This document shows, in pieces, positions 7,137 to 14,699 of a stretch of DNA of 56,465 bases. The DNA lies in NCBI GenBank assembly GCA_030430245.1, contig JAUIFY010000005.1, positions 1 to 56,465 on the forward strand, written 5' to 3'. This DNA is from a bacterium (GTDB taxonomy: Bacteria > Desulfobacterota > Binatia > UBA12015). Every line of letters begins with the position of its first letter. Position 1 is the first letter of the stretch. Both the position numbers and the translations under genes were made by a program. Below the pieces are notes generated by a model. The model saw only the letters and a list, made by a program, of their open reading frames with translations. It was not told the origin of the DNA and did no database searches.

Positions 7137-8642
7137 GTGCCGGCTAGTCGCGTGCGGCGTCGCAGGCGCGACGCCGCACCGGCGCGGAGCGAGTGGCTCC
7201 TCGCGCTGCTGCTCGCCGCCGCGAGCTTCGCGTGGAGCACCACCGGTCTGGCCCTGCCCACGCTCCATCCAGACGAGACGCGACTCGTGCGCGAGGTCGC
7301 CACGGGCGCCGTCGACCCGCGCCACCCGACGCTCCTGACGCACCTCGCCCGCGGAGCGACCGCCTCGGCGGGTGCGAGCTCCCCGGCGGAGATCGCAGCC
7401 GCGGGACGCGTCGTCTGCGCGGCGTTCGGCGCACTCGCGCTCGTAGCCTGCTGGCGAGCGCTCCGTGCCACGCTGCGGCCGCGCGGGGCGGCGCTCGGCG
7501 TCGCCGTCGTCGCCGCGAGCCCACTCTTCGTGCTCGACGCCCGCACTCTCGCTCCGGACACCGCCTCCCTCGCCCTGGGGCTCGCGGCCCTTCTCTCACT
7601 GGCTCGGCTCGTCGAACGACCAACCGCCTCGAAGAGCGTCGTGCTCGGGGCCGCGATCGGGCTGGCGACCTCCGTCCACTACGGAGGCGTCCTCCTCGTC
7701 GTGCTCTGTCTCTCGACTCCGCTCGTCCTCTCCGTCGGCGATCCCCGGGGCTTCTACCGCCGCCTGGCACCGGCGATCGCCATCGCGGCGCTCGTCTTCG
7801 CCGTCGTGAACGTCCCTCTCGTCGTTCGGCCGGCGGAGCTCCTCTCGGGTTGGTGGACCGAGCTGCGCAGCCTCGTCGAGGGCGACCACCTCCACGTGAG
7901 CGTCTTCTCGAGTGCTGGCGTGTTCCATCTCCGATCGAGTCTCGTTCCCGGCGTCACCCTCCCCGTTCTGGTCGCGGCGTCGATCGGATGGGGCCTCGCG
8001 CTGCGTTCGCGCCAGAAGCTCTCGGCGACGGGGCGGCTCGTCATGCTGTACGGCGGACTCGCCCTGGCGATCGCCGAGCTCTCCCCCCTGAAGCCTCTCC
8101 CGGGCGCCGCCCGATACGTACTCCCCACACTTCCCGCCGTCGGCCTCGGCTGCGGATTCGTCCTGCAGGCGCTCGAAGACGTCTTCCGGCCACGCGCGCC
8201 ACGTTGGATTCCGACGGCCGCGGCGCTCGTCCTTCTCGCGGTACCGCTCTGGTCGTCGGTTCGCCTCTCCCGGGGACTCGAGCACGACACCCGAACGCGC
8301 GCCGACGCGTGGCTCGCCACGCGTGCCGGACGCGTCCTTCGGGGCCCGCTCTCGTCGACACGGCCCGCGGACGTACCATCCATCGCGACGGTCGATCTCG
8401 ACGCCGCCCGGCGCGCCGGGGTAACCCACGTCGCGACGAGCAGCTTCGTGTACGGCACGTTCGCGCGGGGGAGTCGCCTCGCGGGCCAGGCCGACTACGT
8501 CTACGCGCGCCACGCGCGCTACCAGGAACTCTTCGAGTACCCGTTCGAGGAATTCGCGCCCGGCGCTCCGGGCCTCGGCTGGAGCCAGCCGACCATCCGG
8601 GTCCTCGACATTCGCACGCCGCGGCCACCGGGCCGGCCGTGA
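7137..8642 (+). CDS. GT39/ArnT-like polytopic glycosyltransferase
   Basis: 501 residues with about 10-12 hydrophobic segments. The first periplasmic loop carries HPDE (residues 44-47), the position of the catalytic Asp/Glu in GT-C fold protein-mannosyltransferase and ArnT-type enzymes, which transfer sugars from polyprenyl-phosphate donors on the periplasmic side. Starts at GTG 7137, because an in-frame stop lies six bases upstream. The last 124 bases overlap the 3' end of the convergent GDSL hydrolase gene. The C-terminal soluble part (from about residue 385) is a small domain often found behind the membrane region in this superfamily. Acceptor and donor are unknown. Confidence 0.7.
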   Translation: MPASRVRRRRRDAAPARSEWLLALLLAAASFAWSTTGLALPTLHPDETRLVREVATGAVDPRHPTLLTHLARGATASAGASSPAEIAAAGRVVCAAFGALALVACWRALRATLRPRGAALGVAVVAASPLFVLDARTLAPDTASLALGLAALLSLARLVERPTASKSVVLGAAIGLATSVHYGGVLLVVLCLSTPLVLSVGDPRGFYRRLAPAIAIAALVFAVVNVPLVVRPAELLSGWWTELRSLVEGDHLHVSVFSSAGVFHLRSSLVPGVTLPVLVAASIGWGLALRSRQKLSATGRLVMLYGGLALAIAELSPLKPLPGAARYVLPTLPAVGLGCGFVLQALEDVFRPRAPRWIPTAAALVLLAVPLWSSVRLSRGLEHDTRTRADAWLATRAGRVLRGPLSSTRPADVPSIATVDLDAARRAGVTHVATSSFVYGTFARGSRLAGQADYVYARHARYQELFEYPFEEFAPGAPGLGWSQPTIRVLDIRTPRPPGRP

Positions 8643-9850
8643 TCTCTGCTACTCGAGCCCCCCATCGACGGAGTGCGGAGCTGGAGCGACCGACTCGCTC
8701 GAGGGCTCCCAGCCGCGACGGGTGCGACCATCCGCGCGACGTCCGCGTTGCGCTCCGGCGTGTAGTGTCCACCGGGTCGGAACACGCGGTCCTCGACGTC
8801 GCGCACGCCGACCTCGGACCGAACGACCTCGTGGCGATCCTGGACCGCGTCCAGCCAATCCGCGTACCAGGTGGGTTGCCCCACGACGATTCGAGCGAGA
8901 TCGTCGCGGCGGGGAAGGTGGAGGACGACGAGACGCCCTCCGGCCGCTTCCACGGCGGCGTCGAGGCGCTCGAGCGCCACGTTCGCGACGCGGGCGACCT
9001 GCGGCGTCATCACGAAAGGGTCACTCCGCGCGCCGCTCGCGAAGAAGGTCTGGACGAGTGAATACAGCGCGCTCGCGTGCAGCGGGGTCGCGACGTACCT
9101 CGTGTCCAGCCAACCCTCGTCCCGCAGGAGCGGCGACGCCAACGGATCCGTGAGGGCCTCGAGAACGTCGTCCACCGGCGCCGCGGGCCGATTCACGACA
9201 CGAACCCCATCGGCGTCGACGACGAACCGCGGCTTGGAGAAGGGCAAGGAGGTCCCCGGGAAGTAGATCGCCCGGACGACGTTCAGGCTGCGGAGCAGAT
9301 TCTCCGGCTGGAGACCGAGCACGACCAGATCGGGAGAGAGCGATGCTCCATCGCGCTCGAACCGCAGAACCGCCTGGTCCAGACCGTACCCGTTCACGCC
9401 GAGATTCACGACGTCGACCGAGCGCTCCGGGTTCTCCTCCGCCAGGATCCGTTCGAGGTGTGCGGGCCAGGTCTCTTCGTCGCCGACCTCGTCGCCGAAG
9501 GTGAACGAGTCCCCGAGGGCCACGACGCGGAGCGAGTCCCCGGCCGTCGCGACCCCACCCGTGGTCCGGGCGCCGCTCGCATCGATCGAAACGCGGCCGT
9601 CCCGGCTTCGTGCGCCCGCCCGCGGCGCCCACCCGAGATCCGGGTCGTAGGCGAAGAGGCTCGTCGGGGTCTCGATCTCGAGAGCGCGCTGCCGGAGCTG
9701 ACGGAGCGGGAGCCGGTAGGGGCGAAGTCGCGTCTCCCCCAGCCACCGTTGACCATCGGCGTCCGTGCGGACGGTCAGTCGCACGATGCCCTCCGCCGCG
9801 ACGAGCGCGAGACCGAAGCTCAGCGCCGCGACGATCAGGCGCTTCATCAC
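8519..9850 (-). CDS. SGNH/GDSL-type hydrolase with N-terminal membrane anchor
   Basis: 443 residues. One N-terminal hydrophobic helix (residues 3-20) suggests a periplasmic, membrane-anchored protein. GDSFTFGDE carries the SGNH nucleophile Ser, VNLGVNGYG gives the Gly/Asn oxyanion blocks, and GGHYTPE supplies the block V His. Members are esterases or acyl/acetyl hydrolases acting on lipids or polysaccharides. The ATG overlaps the stop of the upstream FAH gene by four bases, so translation is coupled. The last 40 or so residues, rich in Arg/Ser/Gly, are antisense to the GT39-like gene and do not look like conserved domain, so the 3' end may be recently extended. Confidence 0.7.
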   Translation of the reverse strand: MMKRLIVAALSFGLALVAAEGIVRLTVRTDADGQRWLGETRLRPYRLPLRQLRQRALEIETPTSLFAYDPDLGWAPRAGARSRDGRVSIDASGARTTGGVATAGDSLRVVALGDSFTFGDEVGDEETWPAHLERILAEENPERSVDVVNLGVNGYGLDQAVLRFERDGASLSPDLVVLGLQPENLLRSLNVVRAIYFPGTSLPFSKPRFVVDADGVRVVNRPAAPVDDVLEALTDPLASPLLRDEGWLDTRYVATPLHASALYSLVQTFFASGARSDPFVMTPQVARVANVALERLDAAVEAAGGRLVVLHLPRRDDLARIVVGQPTWYADWLDAVQDRHEVVRSEVGVRDVEDRVFRPGGHYTPERNADVARMVAPVAAGSPRASRSLQLRTPSMGGSSSRDHGRPGGRGVRMSRTRMVGWLQPRPGAPGANSSNGYSKSSW

Positions 9851-10806
9851 GCCTCGTCGACGACGTGGTTCTCGAGCGCGCCCAGACCGGAGATCTCGAT
9901 GCGCACGACGTCGCCGGCGCGCAGGAACTCCGGAGGCCGACGCGAGCCCCCGATCCCGCTGGGCGTCCCCGTGAAGACGACGTCCCCCGGATGAAGGGTG
10001 AACGCCTGCGTCACGTACGCCAACACCTCCTCCACGCCGAAGATCATGTGCCTGGTATTCGAGTCCTGCTTGACCTCACCGTTCACGAGCGTGCGGAGAT
10101 CCAGGCTGCGGTAGTCGGGGACCTCGTCCCGCGTCACGAGTGCGGGCCCGATCGGGCCGTGCGTATCGAAGCTCTTCCCCATCATCATCGTCTGCGAGTG
10201 GAACTGCCAGTCGCGCACCGAGACGTCGTGACCGATGGTGAAGCCCGCGACGTGGTCGAGTGCCTCTTCGGCCGTGACGTGGCGCGCCCGCTTCCCGATG
10301 ACGAAGCAGAGCTCGCCCTCCCAATCGAGGAGATCGCTGACCCGAGGCCGGACGATCGGCTCCTCCGTTGCGATGATGCACGTCGAAACCTTGCTGAAGA
10401 GGAGTGGGTACTCCGGAACCTGGAAGCCGGCCTCGGCCGCGTGGTCCTTGTAGTTCACGCCGACCGCGAGAACCGTGCGCGGGCGGGGCACGGGCGCTCG
10501 GAGTCGGAACCCCGGCTCCGAGCGATCCACGACGATCCCGTCGCCCACCGCGCGCTCGGGCTCGGTCGCGGCGACCTCCTCGGCGTGGGCGATCGCGTGC
10601 CGGGCCGCGTCCATCGCCTCGTCGCCGGCCTCGAGGAACGCGATCACCTCGCCAGGGACCCGCACGTCCGCCAGGGACTCCGCGCGGGGTTCCCCCCGAT
10701 GTCCGAGGCGGTCGCGATACGCGGCGTTGAGATCGATGACCTCGCCCTCGCCACGGAGTGCGCCGAGCCGCGTTCTCCCCCGTGTGGTGAATGTGCAGAG
10801 CCGCAT
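9847..10806 (-). CDS. Fumarylacetoacetate hydrolase (FAH) family protein
   Basis: 319 residues. The C-terminal two-thirds is the FAH fold: AVGVNYKDHAAE, DWEGELCFVIG (metal-ligand Glu residues), GHDVSVRDWQ, GKSFDTHGPIGP with the catalytic Lys/Asp, and FTGTPSGIG. The metal-dependent family hydrolyses or decarboxylates C-C bonds of 3-oxo acids (acylpyruvases, catechol meta-cleavage hydratases). The N-terminal 80 residues form the usual variable cap. GAGG lies six bases before the ATG. It is followed by the GDSL hydrolase with a four-base overlap. Its upstream region is shared with the divergent diiron gene, so the palindrome at 10905 could control both sides. Confidence 0.85.
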   Translation of the reverse strand: MRLCTFTTRGRTRLGALRGEGEVIDLNAAYRDRLGHRGEPRAESLADVRVPGEVIAFLEAGDEAMDAARHAIAHAEEVAATEPERAVGDGIVVDRSEPGFRLRAPVPRPRTVLAVGVNYKDHAAEAGFQVPEYPLLFSKVSTCIIATEEPIVRPRVSDLLDWEGELCFVIGKRARHVTAEEALDHVAGFTIGHDVSVRDWQFHSQTMMMGKSFDTHGPIGPALVTRDEVPDYRSLDLRTLVNGEVKQDSNTRHMIFGVEEVLAYVTQAFTLHPGDVVFTGTPSGIGGSRRPPEFLRAGDVVRIEISGLGALENHVVDEA

Positions 10807-10904
10807 CTCGTTCCTCGACCTCCGGGCCTCGACGTCCGGCCGCTTCGACTACCACGCCTGGCCGCCCGTTCCACGCCCCGGCCGTCCGCGGAGGGGCTTG
10901 CGTG

Positions 10905-10921
10905 ACTGAGGAACCCTCAGT
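10905..10921. promoter_or_regulatory. Perfect inverted repeat, candidate TetR operator
   Basis: ACTGAGG-AAC-CCTCAGT is a perfect 7-bp inverted repeat with a 3-base centre, 41 bases before the GTG of the diiron gene and about 100 bases before the divergent FAH gene. Size and symmetry fit a TetR-dimer operator. The TetR gene at 12086 is the second gene of the downstream transcript, so autoregulation is the simplest reading. Confidence 0.5.
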
Positions 10922-10962
10922 AATGAGAGATCCTCGGTTCTAGAGCGAAGAGGAGACCCCCC

Positions 10963-12060
10963 GTGAAGATGGACCCCGCTTACCAGACGGTTGCCCCCGA
11001 CGACTTCCCCGCGATGCTCGAGAACGACCGGTACTTCCGCCGCTCGTCCGAGTTCGAGGAGATCATCGCGCGGACCGAGGAGCACTTCTGGAACCCCGAG
11101 GATCCGGACTACATCGACTTCTCGACCCCGCTCGACCCGGAGACCCCGATCCTTCCCTTCGACTTCAACGCCGAAGCCCACACGGCGATCTGGGACAAGC
11201 TCGACGACCAGCAGCGCGTCGACTTCACCAACGACGCAGCACGTTGGTTCGTATCGAACCTCCTGCACGGAGAGCAGGGAGCGCTGAGCCTCTCGGCGAG
11301 CCTGTGCGACATCTTCCTCGATCCCGGCGCACAGGAGTACGCCGCGAACCAGGTCCGCGAGGAGGCTCGCCACGTCCACGGCTTCACGCGCTACGTCGAG
11401 TCGCGCTTCGGCAGCCAGATCTTCCCCGTCGGCGACACCATCGGGAACCTGTTGCGCGACATCGTCGCCTCGCCCGTGGTCTACAAGAAGATCGTCGGCA
11501 TGCAGATGCTCGTCGAGGGCGTGGCCATGGGCGCGTTCACGACCCTGCACAAGGTCGCCCTCGATCCCGTCCTGCGGCGACTCTGCCAGCTCATCATGAC
11601 GGACGAGGCGTTCCACCATAAGTTCGGCAAGATCTGGGCGCACAAGACCATGCCCGACCTCCAGCCCGAAGAGCACGACGCTGTCGAGGACTGGGCCCAG
11701 GAGTGCTTCAATCTGCTCCTCTTCAATCTGGTGAACGCCGAGCAGAAGCGGCTCATCTACCCGCGCTACGGCATCGAGTGGGAGTGGGCTCGCGACGCGA
11801 TCGCCGAGGCCTTCACGGACGACACCCGGCGCGACACGATGAAGGAGTCGACCAACGTCTTCCGCGTGCTGACGAAGACGCTCGACAAGGCCGGCATCAT
11901 CACGGAGAGGACGCGCGACAGCTACTCGATGTGGGTCGACATGGACGAGCTCCAGAGCGAGGGGGACCAGATGGTCGGCTACGATCTCGCCGAGGAAGGG
12001 ATCCGCGACCTCACCGAGATCAACTCGACGAAGCGCAAGATCGTCCGTAAGCTCACCTGA
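10963..12060 (+). CDS. Ferritin-like diiron protein, probable oxygenase
   Basis: 365 residues, soluble, helical. The carboxylate-bridged diiron ligand set of the ferritin/R2 superfamily is complete: E104 (LLHGEQGAL), E134 with H137 (EEARH), E185 (LVEGVAMG) and E215 with H218 (DEAFHH). This is the E...ExxH...E...ExxH order of R2, acyl-ACP desaturases and AurF-like N-oxygenases. Spacing between ligands 1 and 2 is about 30 residues, typical for the superfamily. GTG 10963 is preferred because GAGGAG lies seven bases upstream; ATG 10969 is an alternative. The TetR gene follows after 25 bases and a perfect palindrome precedes it, suggesting substrate-induced control. The substrate is not readable. 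Confidence 0.75.
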   Translation: MKMDPAYQTVAPDDFPAMLENDRYFRRSSEFEEIIARTEEHFWNPEDPDYIDFSTPLDPETPILPFDFNAEAHTAIWDKLDDQQRVDFTNDAARWFVSNLLHGEQGALSLSASLCDIFLDPGAQEYAANQVREEARHVHGFTRYVESRFGSQIFPVGDTIGNLLRDIVASPVVYKKIVGMQMLVEGVAMGAFTTLHKVALDPVLRRLCQLIMTDEAFHHKFGKIWAHKTMPDLQPEEHDAVEDWAQECFNLLLFNLVNAEQKRLIYPRYGIEWEWARDAIAEAFTDDTRRDTMKESTNVFRVLTKTLDKAGIITERTRDSYSMWVDMDELQSEGDQMVGYDLAEEGIRDLTEINSTKRKIVRKLT

Positions 12061-12085
12061 GCGGCACGGCGCCGCCCGACGACCC

Positions 12086-12724
12086 ATGCCCGCCCTCGCC
12101 AAAGCTCGCCCCGCACCGCCGACCGGGCCGGTGCCCGAAGTCGCGGAGTCCCGCTCCGCGCGGCGGAAGCGAGAGACCGAGGCCCGGCTCCTCGGCGCCG
12201 GACTCCGCGTGTTCTGTGAGCGCGGCTACGACGCCGCGACCACGGGAGAAATCGCGCGCGTGGCCGACGTGGCGGCGGGGACGTTCTACGTACACTTCCG
12301 CGACAAGCGGGCGATCTACGAGCGGCTCGCGGGACGCACTGCCCACGACATGCTCGAGCGCGCTCTCGCGGCGCTCGAGCCGACGATGACCAGCATCGAG
12401 CGCGTGTCGACCGCTCTCCGGATCGTGGCGGAGTACTGGCGCTCCGACCTCCAACGAGCGAGGCTCCTCCTGGAAGGAGGGCCTTCCCTGGGCAGCGATG
12501 GGCACGTTCGGTTCGTCGGAGAGATCGCCCAGATTCTCGCGGACGCCCCCGACCTGGGCGATCGCCCGGACTCCACCCCGCACTCCCTCGCGCTCCTGGC
12601 CGCGGGGATGGGGATCGAGCTCGGACGGCTGATCGTGGCTCGCCCCGAGGCGACCGACGAAGCCGAAGACCTGATCCGCCTCGTCGAGAGCTTCGACCAG
12701 AGCGGACGGCGTCGGGGCCCCTGA
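12086..12724 (+). CDS. TetR-family transcriptional regulator
   Basis: 212 residues. An unusually long, Ala/Pro-rich N-terminal tail of about 25 residues precedes the TetR DNA-binding domain (about residues 26-75). The helix-turn-helix reads TTGEIARVADVAAGTFYVHF followed by DKRAIYE, the classical end of the motif. The C-terminal ligand/dimerisation domain is divergent. It lies 25 bases after the diiron gene with no promoter of its own and probably represses that transcript by binding the palindrome at 10905-10921. Effector unknown. Confidence 0.88.
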   Translation: MPALAKARPAPPTGPVPEVAESRSARRKRETEARLLGAGLRVFCERGYDAATTGEIARVADVAAGTFYVHFRDKRAIYERLAGRTAHDMLERALAALEPTMTSIERVSTALRIVAEYWRSDLQRARLLLEGGPSLGSDGHVRFVGEIAQILADAPDLGDRPDSTPHSLALLAAGMGIELGRLIVARPEATDEAEDLIRLVESFDQSGRRRGP

Positions 12725-12745
12725 CCCCGCGCGGGCGCCCCGGTC

Positions 12746-13294
12746 TCAGTCGCAGCGGGGGTCGGCGTTCTGGATCGCGGTGATGGCCGCGTCGTCGAGC
12801 GGGAGCTCCACGCAACCGCGCCCCTTCTCGCAGATGAAGTCGAAGTCGCGCGCATCCGCGTGACAGCCAAAACACTGCCCGCCGAACTGGTTCACGACGT
12901 CGTCGCGACCGCGCACCCGGATCGACGTCCCGTCGGCCGTCGGCGTCAGCTCGAAGTACTCCCAGTTGTTGTTGTCGGGGTCGAAGTCCGGACCGCGCTT
13001 GACCATCGCCTCTCCCGGCACGAGCTGGATGATGGTGCCGACCGGGTACTGCTCTCCGGCACGTGGCTCACGGGCGAGGTCGAGCGCCTCGTCGAGGAAT
13101 CCGAGGGCGTTGGTGACCCGGATGTTCCGCACGCGGTCCCAATCGAGCAGACACTCGAAGTCCTCCGCCGTCGCCTCGAAGTCGAGCGGCGGTGGGGGAT
13201 CGATGGACGTGGTCGCATCGGTCGCGGAATCCCCGCAGCCGAGAGTCAGGAAGGCGACCGAGACCGCCACCACCGTCGCACGAAGTCGCTCCAT
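12746..13294 (-). CDS. Cytochrome P460-like c-type haem lipoprotein
   Basis: 182 residues from ATG 13294; in-frame ATGs at 13306 and further upstream exist, and none has a clear ribosome-binding site. The N-terminus is a lipoprotein signal ending in LTLGC. A single haem c site CFGCH sits near the C-terminus, followed by DARDFDFIC. The preceding region (YPVGTIIQLVPGEAMVKRG, later WEYFELTP) follows the cytochrome P460 pattern of a GT-hydrophobic strand with a Lys, a W-x-F/Y strand and then CxxCH plus an Asp-rich end. P460 proteins oxidise hydroxylamine or bind NO, but many relatives are uncharacterised. Periplasmic or surface; no partner cytochrome nearby. Confidence 0.65.
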   Translation of the reverse strand: MERLRATVVAVSVAFLTLGCGDSATDATTSIDPPPPLDFEATAEDFECLLDWDRVRNIRVTNALGFLDEALDLAREPRAGEQYPVGTIIQLVPGEAMVKRGPDFDPDNNNWEYFELTPTADGTSIRVRGRDDVVNQFGGQCFGCHADARDFDFICEKGRGCVELPLDDAAITAIQNADPRCD

Positions 13295-13394
13295 GCCTCT
13301 TGCCATCGCCCGCCGCCGAGCCTGCGTCAACCGGGTCCCGACGAACGGTCGGTGGGCGGCTCCGAGACGACGTTCTCCACGGCCCCGAAACGAC

Positions 13395-13429
13395 GACGGC
13401 CCCGCCGGCTGGATGCCGACGGGGCCGTC
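13395..13429 (-). terminator. Hairpin terminator after the secreted-protein gene
   Basis: GACGGCCCCG (13395-13404) pairs perfectly with CGGGGCCGTC (13420-13429). A second short CGGC/GCCG stem lies inside the loop. On the minus strand the hairpin is followed by GTCGTCGTTT, a weak T-rich run. It lies 25 bases beyond the stop codon at 13454. Confidence 0.6.
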
Positions 13430-13453
13430 TCGATCGTCTCGGCTAGAGACCGA

Positions 13454-14230
13454 TCAGCTGCACTGATCCACGCCCGGTGCCGGGAGCGGGTCGCCGGAGT
13501 TGCGGGCGCCCTCGCGCAGCTTCTCGCTGCGGCAGACCCCGTTCTCGTCGCGGATGATCGCGTACGTGTCGAGCTCGAACGGATCGCCCGCGGTGCCGAA
13601 GTCGGCGACGTCACCACAGCAGACCTCGAACCAGACGTTCAACGTGGCCTGCTTCGAGTGGTCGAAGGTGATTCCGTCCCGCACGACCGGGATGCCACGG
13701 GTCAGATCGTCGACCGCGTCCCAGTCCGAGAAGACCTTGAGGCTCTTCTGGTTCTTGGACGAGCAGTTCAGCGTCTGGTCCACGCAGACCTTCGGCGTCA
13801 CGTACTTGACCTTGAACTCCGGGGTGGCGCACGGCGGGAAGGGCGTGGCCGCGGCGACACGGGCGTCGAGGACCGGGTCGATCGTCGCGAGGTCGGTGCA
13901 CGTGAAGTCCGTCACGCGGTTCATCACCTTCGCGTACTCGATCCCCGTGTTCACGTTCTTCTCGAACGTGAGGATGCTCTGAACCGAGGCGTCACCGTCG
14001 CCCTTCTTGACGATGAGGCGACCCTTGCCCGGGTCCTGCTCGCCCGCGATCTTGAACGGGCATCCGCTCCAACAGAGCGAAGCGTTCGGCGGGGGCACGA
14101 CCGGCGTACCGAGGGGGCCTCGGATTCGCTTCAGGTGGATGAGCTCACAGGCCGGAGCGGCACTCGGCATGGCGAGCATCGCGGCGGCGACGACGAATGC
14201 AGCCAGAGTCAACATGATCCGCTTGAGCAC
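13454..14230 (-). CDS. Secreted protein of unknown function
   Basis: 258 residues with a clear Sec signal peptide (MLKRIMLTLAAFVVAAAM, cleavage near SAAPA before Cys). The mature protein has about ten Cys residues, several in pairs, Lys-rich beta-type segments and no recognised domain, so it is probably a disulfide-stabilised extracellular or periplasmic protein. Translation begins at GTG 14230 with AGGAG seven bases upstream. It follows the 75-codon small ORF by only 21 bases and a strong hairpin lies behind it, so the pair appears to form a defined two-gene transcript driven by the promoter at 14534-14564. I do not recognise homologues. Confidence 0.65.
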   Translation of the reverse strand: MLKRIMLTLAAFVVAAAMLAMPSAAPACELIHLKRIRGPLGTPVVPPPNASLCWSGCPFKIAGEQDPGKGRLIVKKGDGDASVQSILTFEKNVNTGIEYAKVMNRVTDFTCTDLATIDPVLDARVAAATPFPPCATPEFKVKYVTPKVCVDQTLNCSSKNQKSLKVFSDWDAVDDLTRGIPVVRDGITFDHSKQATLNVWFEVCCGDVADFGTAGDPFELDTYAIIRDENGVCRSEKLREGARNSGDPLPAPGVDQCS

Positions 14231-14251
14231 GACTTCTCTCCTCTTGGTCTT

Positions 14252-14479
14252 CTAAGATGGGGGGTTCGGGTTCTGTCGGGGGCTCGGGACCATTCCCGCA
14301 CTCCCTCTGGTGTGACCACGCCTCCGCCCGAAGTCGCAGTCCTGTGACGAAATTGTATGACGAGATGAGTCAACGTCCATGGGTAGACGAGTCGTATCCG
14401 CTGGGCCTTTCACCCACGCACCGGACACACCACGAGAGGCGGGGCGCGACTCGCCACCGACGCTCACGGTGTTCGACAT
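14252..14479 (-). CDS. Small ORF with strong expression signals (possible leader peptide)
   Basis: 75 codons. Its initiation signals are among the best in the window: TAGGAGG five bases before the ATG, and a TTGACA/TAGCGT promoter about 55-85 bases upstream. It ends 21 bases before the GTG of the secreted-protein gene, so it is the first gene of that transcript. The product is hydrophilic, rich in Ser, Arg, Gly and Pro, with one Cys and no signal peptide or domain. After the first dozen codons the third-position GC preference fades (many T- or A-ending codons), unlike all neighbours. It may be a regulatory leader, a young gene, or non-coding sequence with a chance frame. Confidence 0.4.
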   Translation of the reverse strand: MSNTVSVGGESRPASRGVSGAWVKGPADTTRLPMDVDSSRHTISSQDCDFGRRRGHTRGSAGMVPSPRQNPNPPS

Positions 14480-14533
14480 GTTTTCCTCCTAACGAGTGTC
14501 CGAAGTGGACGACCAGGGAATTGCTCTGAGTCG

Positions 14534-14564
14534 ACGCTAGCATCGTTGGAGGCATCGGTGTCAA
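14534..14564 (-). promoter_or_regulatory. Candidate sigma70 promoter of the small ORF/secreted-protein pair
   Basis: On the minus strand: consensus TTGACA (14564-14559), 19-base spacer, and extended -10 TGC-TAGCGT (hexamer 14539-14534). It is followed by a leader of roughly 45-50 bases with TAGGAGG. I see nothing else in the remaining sequence up to the reductase stop at 14700. Confidence 0.55.
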
Positions 14565-14699
14565 CAGGAAATTCACGCGTTTCCCATTAGCGCGCGGAAT
14601 ACCATGCACACGCCATCGGGTTTTCCCTAGCACGAACGGGTGGCGTCCGACCACCGGAAGCGGCCCGTGCACGCGCGATTTCGCGTTCTGCCCGAGCGG

